A stretch of DNA of 64,000 bases from an uncultured Alphaproteobacteria bacterium (GTDB lineage: Bacteria; Pseudomonadota; Alphaproteobacteria; UBA7985). A program made the translations under genes and the position numbers. The stretch covers positions 1-64,000 of the forward strand of contig CAJQLX010000022.1 in assembly GCA_905479265.1 (NCBI GenBank), read 5' to 3'. Under the pieces are notes generated by a model. It had not been told where the DNA came from, made no database searches, and was given only the letters and a program-made list of their open reading frames with translations. The number at the start of each line of letters is the position of its first letter. The stretch's first letter is position 1. Shown in pieces: positions 1 through 10,038 of the stretch.

Positions 1-4
1 AAAG

Positions 5-80
5 TGGTGTGCCCTGTAGGATTCGAACCTACGACCCGCTGATTAAAAGTCAGCTGCTCTACCAGCTGAGCTAAGGGCAC
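5..80 (-). tRNA. tRNA-Lys (anticodon UUU), CCA encoded
   Basis: Reverse complement GTGCCCTTAGCTCAGCTGGTAGAGCAGCTGACTTTTAATCAGCGGGTCGTAGGTTCGAATCCTACAGGGCACACCA folds as a cloverleaf with TTT anticodon and GGTTCGAATCC T-arm. Confidence 0.97.
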
Positions 81-238
81 AACCGTGCTGGAATGCGCCG
101 GAAACTAAGTCGGGTTGGAGTGACAGTCAACCTTCAGATTGACGTTCCTGATGGTCATCGATGCACTGCAACCATGCACGCTTCTCTTGTCCTCAATTTC
201 TGCCGATAGCGCGTGTCCCGCGCAGGTGGCTTGGCGCT

Positions 239-1468
239 CTATTTCTGGCGCAGTGTGTCGTCCAATGCCGCCAGCGCGGTGTCGGGCAGTATGTGTCCGG
301 ACCGGTTGGCTTTGGTCTTGAGGTACTCAATGTTCTCTTGGCTCAGGCCGACAATCAGGGGGACTTGCTCGACAACCTCGATGCCAACGCGTTCCAAAGC
401 CGCAATTTTCTGCGGGTTGTTTGTCATCAGCCGGACTTGATCACAGCCGATGCTGCGCAGCATTGCGGCGGCAATCTCGTATTCACGTTCATCGTCGCTG
501 TAGCCCAGGGCTCGATTGGCATCCACCGTGTCCAATCCAGCGTCTTGCAGCAAATAGGCTCTAAGCTTGTTGGTCAGGCCAATGCTGCGGCCCTCTTGCG
601 CGAGGTAGAGCAGAATGCCGTGCCCGTTTTGGCTCATCGCTTCCATGGCTGCATTTAACTGTGGGCCACAATCGCATTTCTTCGAATGGAAGATGTCACC
701 CGTCAAGCAAGCTGAATGCAATCTGACCAGCGGGATGTTTTGCTGGTTCATGGGGGCGGCAAGCTGGGAGGGGCGCTCACCCAGTTCGATAGCCAGATGG
801 TCATCATTACCATCGGCGCTTCTGAAGACGTGAAACTGTGCCGTTCCCATCCCTTCCAGCGGAACGGGCGTTGTTCCCAAACGTTTGAGCGAGATGGCTT
901 GCAAGTGGTGCAACTGGCCCGCATCCGCAGCGCGTACGGTCATAATCCCCGGCATGAACGATTCAGCTTCTGCAAAGGTCATTGTTCGCGCGAGCAGAGC
1001 CGGCAGGCACGCTGCTGACTTAGCGAGTTTTAGCGCTGCTGTGTCGAGTTTTGAGGCGTCGCGGAAGGCCGTTGATGGTGCTTCGCGTTCATCCCATCGT
1101 GCAAGCGCCACAAACCGCGCCCAATCCAGCGAGGCGCTGGGTGGCAGCGTGATTGAGATGTCTGGTCCGGTCGTGTCATCGGCCAGACCCAGCCGATGAG
1201 CGCGCATCGCGGTGAGCAGGAGCTGACCTTGGCCGGTTCCAGCACCCAAAATGGTGTTCAACGCAGCCGACTCGGCGTGGTCCAAGCTGAAGATCAGCAG
1301 CCCAGAGGCTGTGGAATCGACCGATTGTGGGTGTAAAGATGATTCGAATCGGCTGTTCGAGTCGAAAAAGAACAATCCTTGGCCCCGCCGCAAATCTCCT
1401 GCTGCACGGTCCAAAGAACGAAGGATTCGCTGAGTTTCGGCGTCGAATGTGCCATAATCGTTGTTCAT
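239..1468 (-). CDS. ribA: GTP cyclohydrolase II (RibA) with an extra N-terminal domain
   Basis: Zn-binding CLTGDIFHSKKCDCG, LLYLAQEGRSIGL, LMTNNPQKI motifs; ~180-aa N-terminal region lacks obvious RibB catalytic motifs. Confidence 0.9.
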   Translation of the reverse strand: MNNDYGTFDAETQRILRSLDRAAGDLRRGQGLFFFDSNSRFESSLHPQSVDSTASGLLIFSLDHAESAALNTILGAGTGQGQLLLTAMRAHRLGLADDTTGPDISITLPPSASLDWARFVALARWDEREAPSTAFRDASKLDTAALKLAKSAACLPALLARTMTFAEAESFMPGIMTVRAADAGQLHHLQAISLKRLGTTPVPLEGMGTAQFHVFRSADGNDDHLAIELGERPSQLAAPMNQQNIPLVRLHSACLTGDIFHSKKCDCGPQLNAAMEAMSQNGHGILLYLAQEGRSIGLTNKLRAYLLQDAGLDTVDANRALGYSDDEREYEIAAAMLRSIGCDQVRLMTNNPQKIAALERVGIEVVEQVPLIVGLSQENIEYLKTKANRSGHILPDTALAALDDTLRQK

Positions 1469-1714
1469 GTCAGCGATTGCCCGACCACGTTGATGATTAC
1501 CCGCCTAAAAGCTGACCCTTAGTACCGCATAATTCAAGTGTCTCTGGCCGCATTGCCCAAACTCGGCCAAAAACTGCAGCAATAAATTGCGGTAGTGTGT
1601 GATTTCAATTTTATTGCCGTGCACGCTACATGGAGACATGTGCATCTGTTGGCGAACGTTCGTGCGCCAAGCGGAAATTTCTAAGGCATGGACGCTATCG
1701 AAGTGAGGGATCAA

Positions 1715-2167
1715 ATGAACCAACGCCGGAAAAGGTGGATGGGCTCCAAGGCTGGAGTTGCCATCGGCAGCTTGTTTTGCCTTTCGCTGACGAGCTGTAG
1801 TGCTTTTTCCGGAAGCGCAGACAGCGATGGTGGCAACCCGATTTCTGGCGCGCTGAACAGTCTTGGTATTCTGCAGGAAGACAGTGAGCTGGTTCGCGAT
1901 CTCGATCCGAACGTCACCCCGCAGATGGCACAGGATTACTTGGGTCAGTACCAACTCGATAGCCGTCATAAAGTGTTCGCGATTTCACCGTCCGGCGCTT
2001 TTGGCGTGGCTGAAGGATTTTCAAGCGTTGATGACGCGAAAATCCGTGCCGTTGCTGAGTGTGAAAAAGACTTACAGCCGGGCGATCTCGGTTGTGTGGT
2101 CTATGACGTCGATGGTGTGGTGGTCTTCCGGCCTCCGCAAAGAGTACCCATTATCCAGGCGAATTAA
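1715..2167 (+). CDS. Putative lipoprotein with small DUF4189-like domain
   Basis: Signal plus lipobox-like SLTSC; FAISPSGAFGVAEGFSSVDDAKIRAVAEC. Confidence 0.6.
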   Translation: MNQRRKRWMGSKAGVAIGSLFCLSLTSCSAFSGSADSDGGNPISGALNSLGILQEDSELVRDLDPNVTPQMAQDYLGQYQLDSRHKVFAISPSGAFGVAEGFSSVDDAKIRAVAECEKDLQPGDLGCVVYDVDGVVVFRPPQRVPIIQAN

Positions 2168-2254
2168 GTGACTCGTCTGCTCTGGGTGTACCCAGGGGCG
2201 CTGAAGTTCTGAGGAACGGAAGCAAAGTCAACTCGTGCTGCTACACACAGAACG

Positions 2255-2285
2255 GCGCGCTTTGGAAACAAAGCGCGCTTTTTTG
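2255..2285 (+). terminator. Rho-independent terminator
   Basis: GCGCGCTTTG-GAAA-CAAAGCGCGC followed by TTTTTT. Confidence 0.9.
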
Positions 2286-2686
2286 TGCGACGATTTTCGA
2301 TGGATTTGGAAGAGTTGGGAGGCAGGTCGGGGATCCTGCCTCCCTTTGAGCAACCGACGGCTGAGCTTACGGGGGAACGACGCCGCCAGTTCCTTAAAAC
2401 TTTATATATCTAGGTTTTATATAAAATTCTAGCAAAAAAGATGCTCTTTCGCATTTTGTGCGCTGCCGTCCGTCAGCGCCTCTTTTCGAAAACTAGAATT
2501 TTCTCGGTAACATTCTCAAAAAAAGACATTTACGCCACGAATCACTTATGATAGTTAGATTCGGTAAGTCGCATAAACTGGCGATTATCCTAATTTTTCA
2601 TCTGCTCAATTTGAGTGGAAATTTTTTATTTTTGTGATTTGAGGTCTTACAGGCGCATGTTTCCTAGCGCGTTCCCCTCCCTGACG

Positions 2687-3898
2687 ATGAAGACTCTGCT
2701 GTGCGCCGCCACATGCTTTGTGCTGCCGTCATGGGCGAGCGCGCAGAGCATGGCCGGGAGCACGACTTCACCGCAAACACCCGTTGTCTTTCTCTCCACC
2801 AACGAACTGGCGCAGAGCAGCAACTACACGGTTCAGCCTGTATTCGTAAACGACGCTTCGGCTTCGGTCGGTGGGGGAGATTTGGCGCGTCCGGTCTACA
2901 CCTCGATCCAAGCCAGTGATTCCAGTCAAACAACGGACCTAAGCGATCCAAACTTCGCGCCCATGCCGGCCAACGCCAACGTTGTGGGGCCGGGTTCGGT
3001 CCAGACCGCCCAATCGGCGTCCGACGATGGTTCTTTGGACCCAAATCATGGTCTTGTTACCGTGCAAATGGTTCCCGTCGGTGAAGTGGTTTCAACAACC
3101 ATATCCCGCACGACAGAAATTGCGGCCAACCCGGTCGGTTCAACGCAGGCCGATGGCTTTGGCTGGCGTCTGAATGCGCTATCCAAGAACGGTTTCAATG
3201 CGCCTGCTGGACTGGTGGGTGATCTCGGTGCTGTGGTTGGCTATCATCCCAATTGGGACGGAAGCGCGGAACACATGTTCCTCGCGCTCCCCTATGCCGA
3301 TGTTCAGTTGGGCAAGCGGATTTATCTTTCGACCGACCGTGGTTTTGGCGTGAACATACTGGCGTCCAAAAACGCTGCGATGTCTGTTGGCGTTGACTAC
3401 CGTTTTCCGCGCATGGATCTCGATCTGATCCAGCCGCTGGACCACGTCAGTGGTGCGCTGACCACCGGTGGGCGATTGAACTTGTACATTCGTGAGCTGG
3501 AGATGTTCTTGAACGCCGATATTGGCGTTTTCGGGGAAATGTCCGGCTGGGATATGGAGCTTGGCTTATCGTCTGTCCAGCCCATTACAGATCGGCTGGC
3601 CATCAAGCTGACCGGCGCCGTTTCTGGCGCGGATGCCGAGCTGCTCAACAATCTTTACAGCGTTTCTGAAGCCGACGCTGTGGCGCTAGACGTGCCTGAA
3701 TACTCTTTCGACCGCTTCGGTTTGAAAGACATGCGGCTCAAAGCAGAAGGCAAGTTCTTCTTTTCTCATCATCTCGGTATTTACAGTGCCGTGCAGGTCA
3801 AAGTTCTGCTCGATCAAGTCGCAGAAAGCCCTTTAGTGGATGACCTGGGCGACGCCGTACAACTCTCTTCAAATCTTGGTCTGATATATCGCTTTTAG
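2687..3898 (+). CDS. MipA/OmpV-family-like outer membrane protein
   Basis: Signal peptide MKTLLCAATCFVLPSWASAQ; VVGYHPNWDGS...LALPYADVQLGKRIYLS and VGVDYRF pattern; terminal YRF. Start uncertain (ORF opens at 2615). Confidence 0.65.
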   Translation: MKTLLCAATCFVLPSWASAQSMAGSTTSPQTPVVFLSTNELAQSSNYTVQPVFVNDASASVGGGDLARPVYTSIQASDSSQTTDLSDPNFAPMPANANVVGPGSVQTAQSASDDGSLDPNHGLVTVQMVPVGEVVSTTISRTTEIAANPVGSTQADGFGWRLNALSKNGFNAPAGLVGDLGAVVGYHPNWDGSAEHMFLALPYADVQLGKRIYLSTDRGFGVNILASKNAAMSVGVDYRFPRMDLDLIQPLDHVSGALTTGGRLNLYIRELEMFLNADIGVFGEMSGWDMELGLSSVQPITDRLAIKLTGAVSGADAELLNNLYSVSEADAVALDVPEYSFDRFGLKDMRLKAEGKFFFSHHLGIYSAVQVKVLLDQVAESPLVDDLGDAVQLSSNLGLIYRF

Positions 3899-3946
3899 TC
3901 CGCACGACTAATTAGCTCGTTCCTCAATTCCGAACCTGGACCAAGT

Positions 3947-3975
3947 ACCCCGCCTTCGTGCGGGGTTCTTTTTTT
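3947..3975 (+). terminator. Rho-independent terminator
   Basis: ACCCCGC-cttcgt-GCGGGGT followed by a T-run. Confidence 0.85.
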
Positions 3976-4147
3976 CTGGGATCTGCTCGGTTTATTCCGA
4001 TGTCAGATCCTCGGTCTGTGTCAGGCTCAGACAAGCATTTTACGATAACAGGGCGTCGCCCGTTTCACGGGTCTAAGGGGGTATTCGCAATGATGGTGCC
4101 ACAGTTTCAGCACAGTCGCAGAATGCTGCAGATGATTTGTTTGGATT

Positions 4148-4390
4148 TTACTCAGCGCCCGCGCCGGTAATGATTGGCAGGATTTGCCAAAGACCGTATC
4201 CGAGTGCGCCAAGGAAGCCGACCAAGATCGCAATCCGCAAAACACCAGCGAGGCGGCGGATGGCTTGTTCGACCAAGAACCAGCTTACAGCCCCGACAAC
4301 AAAAGCAAGTCGGCCGTCTAACGTGCTGACTCTGTTGGAAGTTTCAACCATGAAATCAACGCCCCACTGAATGAACATTTCCATTATCAA
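4148..4390 (-). CDS. Small membrane protein, overlaps ycjF-like gene
   Basis: ORF with hydrophobic segment, 4-bp overlap with upstream gene on same strand. Confidence 0.55.
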   Translation of the reverse strand: MIMEMFIQWGVDFMVETSNRVSTLDGRLAFVVGAVSWFLVEQAIRRLAGVLRIAILVGFLGALGYGLWQILPIITGAGAE

Positions 4391-5439
4391 GCTCCTAGGG
4401 CTTTGGTTTTGATGTCGCTGGCGAGATCACTGGCCAGTTGTGCGATGGTGGGTGCGGGCAGCGTTTGGAACGGCATGGGGCGTAAAACTTTGACGGCTGC
4501 AACCCCAATACGGGCTGTCATGAGGCCATTTATTGCGCCTTCAGACAGTTTTGCTGAGATTTTTCCGGCCAGACCACCGCCTAAAATATTCTGAAGCAAG
4601 CTATCGCCTGCTTCTAAACCGCCGGCAATGAACAAATTTCGGAAAACCAGTCGCAGTAATCGCAGACTTGAGAATGCAGATTGAGGGCCGCCATAGAGCG
4701 CCGAGATCTCCCGCAACAGCTTCAGTGACCGCCAGAGTGAAATACTCACGTCCAGAACCGCAAAGGGCGAAATCGTGGTGAGCCATGCGGAGGAAAAACT
4801 GGCGCTGCGGATGGCGGTCAAGGCGCGCTTATCCAACTCGGCGAGAACGGTTTGCTCATAGATCGTGAGTGCTTCGGCGTCGGTGTAGGTGTTCTGCTGT
4901 GTGATGTCGAAGCGTTCGTGGGCGTGGGCCAAGTCTGGACGATCGCCCAGTTTGGCTCGCATCCGCTTGAGCCCTTTGGCGCTGGCCGTTGCATCGCCCT
5001 TGGCCAGTCCTAAATCCAGTGTCCTGCGCGCCTGCTGATGCTGACGCAGCGCACGGGCAAGCCACCATTCCCGGCCAATCATCATTCCAAAGAACAGCAG
5101 TCCCAGAACGAGCAGGCTGACGCCAACCCAACCCAGCCAAGGGGTCACGGCTGAAATCGCCCGCAGGGTGAAAAACGCGTCAGCGGCGAGCGCGACGATG
5201 AAAAACAGGAACAGGAAAAAACCGCCCCAAGCTGCCAGAGACCACCCGTTTTTCTTCGGCAGCAAAATTTCAGCTTGTGCCGGGTCGGACCCGCCAACGG
5301 CGTCTTCTAACCGTTGCATGGCGACCTTTGCATGATCCGCGTCAAGGCGGGTTGGCTTGGGCGGAGTCCGTCGCTGTGGCTGATCTTCGCGGGGTTCCAG
5401 CGATATTCGCGCCGGTTTTGGCGGCCTGTTTTCGGTCAT
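4387..5439 (-). CDS. TIGR01620/DUF697-family membrane protein (YcjF-like)
   Basis: Two N-terminal hydrophobic segments and a C-terminal DUF697-like region; adjacent to ycjX-like gene. Confidence 0.8.
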   Translation of the reverse strand: MTENRPPKPARISLEPREDQPQRRTPPKPTRLDADHAKVAMQRLEDAVGGSDPAQAEILLPKKNGWSLAAWGGFFLFLFFIVALAADAFFTLRAISAVTPWLGWVGVSLLVLGLLFFGMMIGREWWLARALRQHQQARRTLDLGLAKGDATASAKGLKRMRAKLGDRPDLAHAHERFDITQQNTYTDAEALTIYEQTVLAELDKRALTAIRSASFSSAWLTTISPFAVLDVSISLWRSLKLLREISALYGGPQSAFSSLRLLRLVFRNLFIAGGLEAGDSLLQNILGGGLAGKISAKLSEGAINGLMTARIGVAAVKVLRPMPFQTLPAPTIAQLASDLASDIKTKALGA

Positions 5440-6908
5440 TGCAGCAAATCTCCCAGCAGCTCTTCCAAAGCGCGATCCAAGTTGATGTGCGGAAAGGGCC
5501 GGATTTCTTCCATGGATGCGGGCGGTTTGAAGGACAGGATTTCCAAGTCTCCCGGCGCAAGGTTCTTCAGGTCAACCAAGTCGCGTGGCAATTTCCCCGG
5601 ATAAACCGCTTCGACGGTATCGCTGTCCGTCGGAATCCCGCTGACGCAATCAACGGTGTGTCCGTCAAGGGTTGCGGTGGCGGGTGCCGTGGTGCGCAAC
5701 CCGGCGAGGGCCATAACAGATGTCCGCGCCCCGGCCACCGCTGAACGACTTTGGGCTTCGTTCAACAGGCTGGTGAGCAAGCGTTTGAGCTCGTCATGTT
5801 GCGAGGTTGGCAGGTGGTCCGCTTTGGTCGCTGCAAACAAAATCCGCTCGACCCGCTTGCCGTGCAGCAAAGGTCCAAGCCATGAATTTTGCCCCGGTTT
5901 GAAGGCCTTGAGCACCGAGATCATGGCCTCCTGAAGCTCAGTGATGGCGATGTTGCCGCCCTCGGCTGCGCCCAGCAAATCGACCAAAACCAGTTGCCGG
6001 TCAATGCGCGAGAAGTGCTCCTTGAAAAACCGCCAAACGATCAAGTGTTTATAGTCTTCAAACCGCTTCGCCATGCCAGCCGCGAGGCTGCCGTTTTTAA
6101 GCGCCTGACCGGGCCGCAGGGGCAGTGGTGCGAAGGTGAGCGCAGGGGATCCAGCGAGATCGCCCGGCATCAAGAACCGCCCCGGCTGAAGCATGGATAG
6201 CTTCACGCGCGTCGCGTAGCGGCATTGTCGCAGATATTCGGCGTAGGTTTGGTGCAGCCGCTGAGCGTCGCGCTCGTCCCATTTGGCGTTCAAATCGGCT
6301 TCACGGGTGGCGGCCAGCCAATCCTGCGCCAATCCGCGCCTTGGCTCTTGCTCTGTCGCGGCAAAAACCTGACGGGACCATGTTTGAAAATCGAGCGTCA
6401 TCAGCGGGAGATCCAGCAGCCACTCGCCGGGGTAATCCACGATGTCGATGTGCAACAGGCTATCACCACCCATGGCGCGCTTGACCCAAGCCGCGGAGCG
6501 ATACCGCAACGTCAGGCGGAATTGCGAGATGGACGATGTGCTTTCTGGCCAACGGCTGGGATCACCCAAAAGCGCGTCACGATGATCTTCGAAGGCAAAG
6601 CGCGGCAGAGTCAGGTCCGGTTGTTCGCTCAAGTGCGCGCCAAGAATCCGACCGCTGCCCATTGCCGACAAAAGCGGCAATCCGCCCTGATTCAGCAGGT
6701 TTTGGATGATGGACGTAATGGCCACCGTCTTTCCCGCGCGCGCCAGCCCCGTAACACCCAATCGGACCACAGGCTCAGCAAAGGGCGCGGCAAGGGTTTC
6801 CACCAAATCTGCTGTTCGGTCTGATACGTCGGCAAGCAGTTTTTCAGTCTGTCGGCGGATGTCGTTGTTCAAGGCGCTTCCGTTGATGCGTTCAGGTGGT
6901 TCAATCAA
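5436..6908 (-). CDS. ycjX: YcjX-family P-loop GTPase-like protein
   Basis: P-loop GLARAGKTV, DYPGEWLLDLPL, VLVDLLGAAEGG motifs. Confidence 0.9.
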   Translation of the reverse strand: MIEPPERINGSALNNDIRRQTEKLLADVSDRTADLVETLAAPFAEPVVRLGVTGLARAGKTVAITSIIQNLLNQGGLPLLSAMGSGRILGAHLSEQPDLTLPRFAFEDHRDALLGDPSRWPESTSSISQFRLTLRYRSAAWVKRAMGGDSLLHIDIVDYPGEWLLDLPLMTLDFQTWSRQVFAATEQEPRRGLAQDWLAATREADLNAKWDERDAQRLHQTYAEYLRQCRYATRVKLSMLQPGRFLMPGDLAGSPALTFAPLPLRPGQALKNGSLAAGMAKRFEDYKHLIVWRFFKEHFSRIDRQLVLVDLLGAAEGGNIAITELQEAMISVLKAFKPGQNSWLGPLLHGKRVERILFAATKADHLPTSQHDELKRLLTSLLNEAQSRSAVAGARTSVMALAGLRTTAPATATLDGHTVDCVSGIPTDSDTVEAVYPGKLPRDLVDLKNLAPGDLEILSFKPPASMEEIRPFPHINLDRALEELLGDLLQ

Positions 6909-6934
6909 TATTTAGGTATTCGCTTGGGTAAACG

Positions 6935-7618
6935 CTAGCGACAGGTTTTGCGAGGGCCAAGGTCGAAGTGCAGGTGGTCTTTGTGTGCAGCGTTGTAATT
7001 CGGTGAGAGGACCACATTAAACCGATCGCAGGCGGTTGATGCCAATTCCTGCAAAATCGGCTGACTGTGCCAGTCCTTATTGATGGTTAGGCGCTCGCCA
7101 TCTTTGAAAATCAAGCCCTCCACATCGATGGCGTTGGCGAAGGAATGCTGCGACCAAGAGGAGGAGCCGGCGATTTTCCGGCAGTTGTAGCTGCCCATGT
7201 GGTTGATCTGAACCAACTCTGCCTTTTTGTGTGTTCGGACCAGATGCTTCACGTCCTTTTTCACCCATTGCGCCAACCGTTCAGCCATGGGGCAAGAAAG
7301 CGTCAGGCCTTTGCCTTCGAGGTCGATGCCGGCAATCGACTGCACCAAAACAGGGAAGCGAGCGCCGCAGCCGCGGTCATTGCTGAAGCCGTCTAGCGCG
7401 ACATAGTCGAGGTCTTTTTGGCGCTGCAATCGTTTCAGGCACTGTGGGCCATCATTGAAGAATGCCGGTGGGCCATCGCGGTCGGCCATGCGCTCTGGCT
7501 CACCCCAAAAATCGCGGATCCAGTCGTACAGACGAACCACGGTTCCGCGCCGGTGTTCTACCGCAAGCAAAGCGATCAGAACGGCCAATGCGGTGAGCAG
7601 GAGAGCAATGGTTTTCAT
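6935..7618 (-). CDS. Extensin-like family protein
   Basis: SCPMAERLAQWV, SYNCRKIAGSSSWSQHSFANAIDVEGL, HKDHLHFDLGP. Confidence 0.88.
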   Translation of the reverse strand: MKTIALLLTALAVLIALLAVEHRRGTVVRLYDWIRDFWGEPERMADRDGPPAFFNDGPQCLKRLQRQKDLDYVALDGFSNDRGCGARFPVLVQSIAGIDLEGKGLTLSCPMAERLAQWVKKDVKHLVRTHKKAELVQINHMGSYNCRKIAGSSSWSQHSFANAIDVEGLIFKDGERLTINKDWHSQPILQELASTACDRFNVVLSPNYNAAHKDHLHFDLGPRKTCR

Positions 7619-7647
7619 CGATACCGTGTGCCGTTTCGCTCAGGCTG

Positions 7648-8604
7648 TTAGATGCCCAAATTGTGCAAAAACCAATCAAAATCAGACAGGGACTGGGCGG
7701 GGATCTCTTCCATGGGCATATGGCCAACCCCCGGATAAGTCCGCACGCGCAAGTCGCGAACGCGCGAGGTGAAGCCGATCATGTTTTCTCGCATTGTCAG
7801 CAAGGAATCGTCCTCGCCCCATTGCAAAAACACGGGGCATTCGATGGCGCTGAGCATGCTTGGATCCGGGCTTTCCAACAGACGCAGATTATCCTGCACA
7901 GCCGTCCGTGTTCCTTCGCGCATGATCAGGTCGTGGATCCGGTCGAGGGCGCTGACGTCGATGCGCTTTGGGTCGCCAAACATGGACAATTGCGCGGCAA
8001 GAATAGCGGCCTTTGGGGTCAGCGATTGATAGGCTTGCCCCACCAGAGGGACTTTGAACGCTTGGATGGCGAGTGGCATTTTCGCGGTTCCGCCAGCGGG
8101 GTCGAGCAGGCCAACCGCTTGAACGCGATCCGGCACTTCCACCGCCAAGCGCCACGCCAAAAAACCACCCAAGGAATTACCCACGGGAATGAAGCTCTCC
8201 AAGCCAACCTTATCGGCGAATTCCAACAGCAGCGCCATATAGGTCGTCTCGTCCAACCGTCCCTTGGGGTACGGCCCCGTGATGGCAAACGGCGGCACGT
8301 CTAGCGCAACCACGCGGCGATCAGCGGACAGATGCGGCACCCAACCTTCCCAACAATGCAAGGAGGACATGAGCCCATGGATCAGCAGCAACGGGGCTTT
8401 GTCCGAGTCCGCCGGTCCGAGATCCTGATAATGCACGTTCAGGCCGTCAACCTCGACGAACCTGGACTGCTCATCGCAATAGCGGTCTTTCAGGGTTTGG
8501 ACGGGGATGTCCTCTAGGCCCGGATTAAACCATTCGCTGAGGTTTTGGGCGCGGGCCGAAGCTTCTTCAGCCAAGGACGCCCAACGATTTGTAAGATCGG
8601 ACAA
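7648..8604 (-). CDS. Alpha/beta hydrolase
   Basis: PLLLIHGLMSS oxyanion region, nucleophile GNSLGG, terminal GVGHMPMEE. Confidence 0.88.
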   Translation of the reverse strand: MSDLTNRWASLAEEASARAQNLSEWFNPGLEDIPVQTLKDRYCDEQSRFVEVDGLNVHYQDLGPADSDKAPLLLIHGLMSSLHCWEGWVPHLSADRRVVALDVPPFAITGPYPKGRLDETTYMALLLEFADKVGLESFIPVGNSLGGFLAWRLAVEVPDRVQAVGLLDPAGGTAKMPLAIQAFKVPLVGQAYQSLTPKAAILAAQLSMFGDPKRIDVSALDRIHDLIMREGTRTAVQDNLRLLESPDPSMLSAIECPVFLQWGEDDSLLTMRENMIGFTSRVRDLRVRTYPGVGHMPMEEIPAQSLSDFDWFLHNLGI

Positions 8605-8828
8605 AGGAGCTCCACTTCATAAATTTACAATGTCTAGATAATCGATAAAATGCGAGTTAGCAAGGGGGTTTGGTGTGGATCTGGAGACGCGCGCAAGGCG
8701 GGGCTGGCGGTTTTGATGATGGACTTTTCAACCTGCTATCGGGTATCGGCTGAACACGGGTTTATCGGCGGGAGCCACGTTTGTTCCCGCAACACGAGAA
8801 ACCATTTTCCAACGAGCGGGTAGTGTTG

Positions 8829-9323
8829 ATGAGTGATAAACCGAATTGGCGACCAAATTCGGACGAGCTTGCGCCGAAATTTTGGGTAGACCGCCGTTTA
8901 AAGGACTTTAACGATGCGGAGTGGGAAGCGCTGTGTGATGGCTGCGGTCAGTGCTGTCTCGTCAAGTTAATCGATGAAGACGATGAGCGCATGTATGTCA
9001 CTGACGTTGCCTGTCGCGGCTATGACTGCAAGAACGGCGGCTGTGCGGTCTATGATCGCCGGAAAAGCGTGGTGCCTGAGTGCATTTTTCTGACGCCAGA
9101 AATCATCGCCGAATCACCCCATCTGTTCCCATCCAGTTGCGCGTATAAGCGGCTGAACTGGGGTTTGGATATTCCCGATTGGCACCCGCTCAAACACAAC
9201 GGTGACCGGCAGCCGATGATCGATGCCGGTGTAACAATCGCGGGAAAAGTGGCTTCGGAGAGTGAGGTCAAAGATGCCGACCTCGAAGACCGCATTCGTC
9301 CGTGGTTCAGCGATCAGGCCTGA
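8829..9323 (+). CDS. YcgN-family (UPF0260) cysteine cluster protein
   Basis: CDGCGQCCLVKLIDEDD, ACRGYDCKNGGCAVYDRR. Confidence 0.9.
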   Translation: MSDKPNWRPNSDELAPKFWVDRRLKDFNDAEWEALCDGCGQCCLVKLIDEDDERMYVTDVACRGYDCKNGGCAVYDRRKSVVPECIFLTPEIIAESPHLFPSSCAYKRLNWGLDIPDWHPLKHNGDRQPMIDAGVTIAGKVASESEVKDADLEDRIRPWFSDQA

Positions 9324-9967
9324 TCGAGCAATTGAAGCCGGCCAATCAGGGTGGCGCGGGCTTCGCTGAGCAGGCTTTCGGCCAGCTCGTCAGAAATGTT
9401 GGCCGCAGGGTTAAAGATCCGGGCAAAAATGAACCAGTACGAGATCAGGCCAATGTAGTTTTCGGCCATGGCGGTGAACGAAACGGGCGCCAGTAGACCC
9501 CGTTCCGCGCGCTTTTGCAGGTAGGCGATGAGACGGGCGCGAAAGGGGTTGCGGCCCAGCGTGTAAATCTTGTCTTTCAGCTCCGGAAAACGGCTGACTT
9601 CGCTGATGATCACGCGGAACATATCCAGCGTGTTATCGTCCCGCATCAACTCGACAAAACTTGCCGAAACCTGCTTCAGGCCTTCGTCCAGCGGCAGGGT
9701 TGGGTCGATGTCGTCGGGCGGTGAAGCGATGTCGAATTCCTGAATGCGGTCGGCAACCACAGCGTCGAACAAGGTCTCTTTATTGGCAAAGTGCTTGTAG
9801 AGGGTTGCGGTCGAAACATCGGCGTCCTTGGCAATGGCCGCCATCGCCGCGCCTTGGTAGCCGCGTTCCAAAAAAACACGTTGGGCCGATTGAACAATCG
9901 CCTCGCGCTTTCCTTCGCGGATTGCTTTTCTGTAGGTTTCTAAGCTCACGCCGCCGCCTCTGGACAC
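9314..9967 (-). CDS. TetR/AcrR family transcriptional regulator
   Basis: N-terminal HTH AIVQSAQRVFLERGYQGAAMAAIAKDADVSTATLYKHFANKETLF. Confidence 0.92.
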   Translation of the reverse strand: MSRGGGVSLETYRKAIREGKREAIVQSAQRVFLERGYQGAAMAAIAKDADVSTATLYKHFANKETLFDAVVADRIQEFDIASPPDDIDPTLPLDEGLKQVSASFVELMRDDNTLDMFRVIISEVSRFPELKDKIYTLGRNPFRARLIAYLQKRAERGLLAPVSFTAMAENYIGLISYWFIFARIFNPAANISDELAESLLSEARATLIGRLQLLDQA

Positions 9968-10038
9968 TGACAGTTCGCAGGGTTTAGCGCGTTGAATCGC
10001 TAAAGTAAAACCATGAGTTTAGGATAGGCCAGCGGCGA

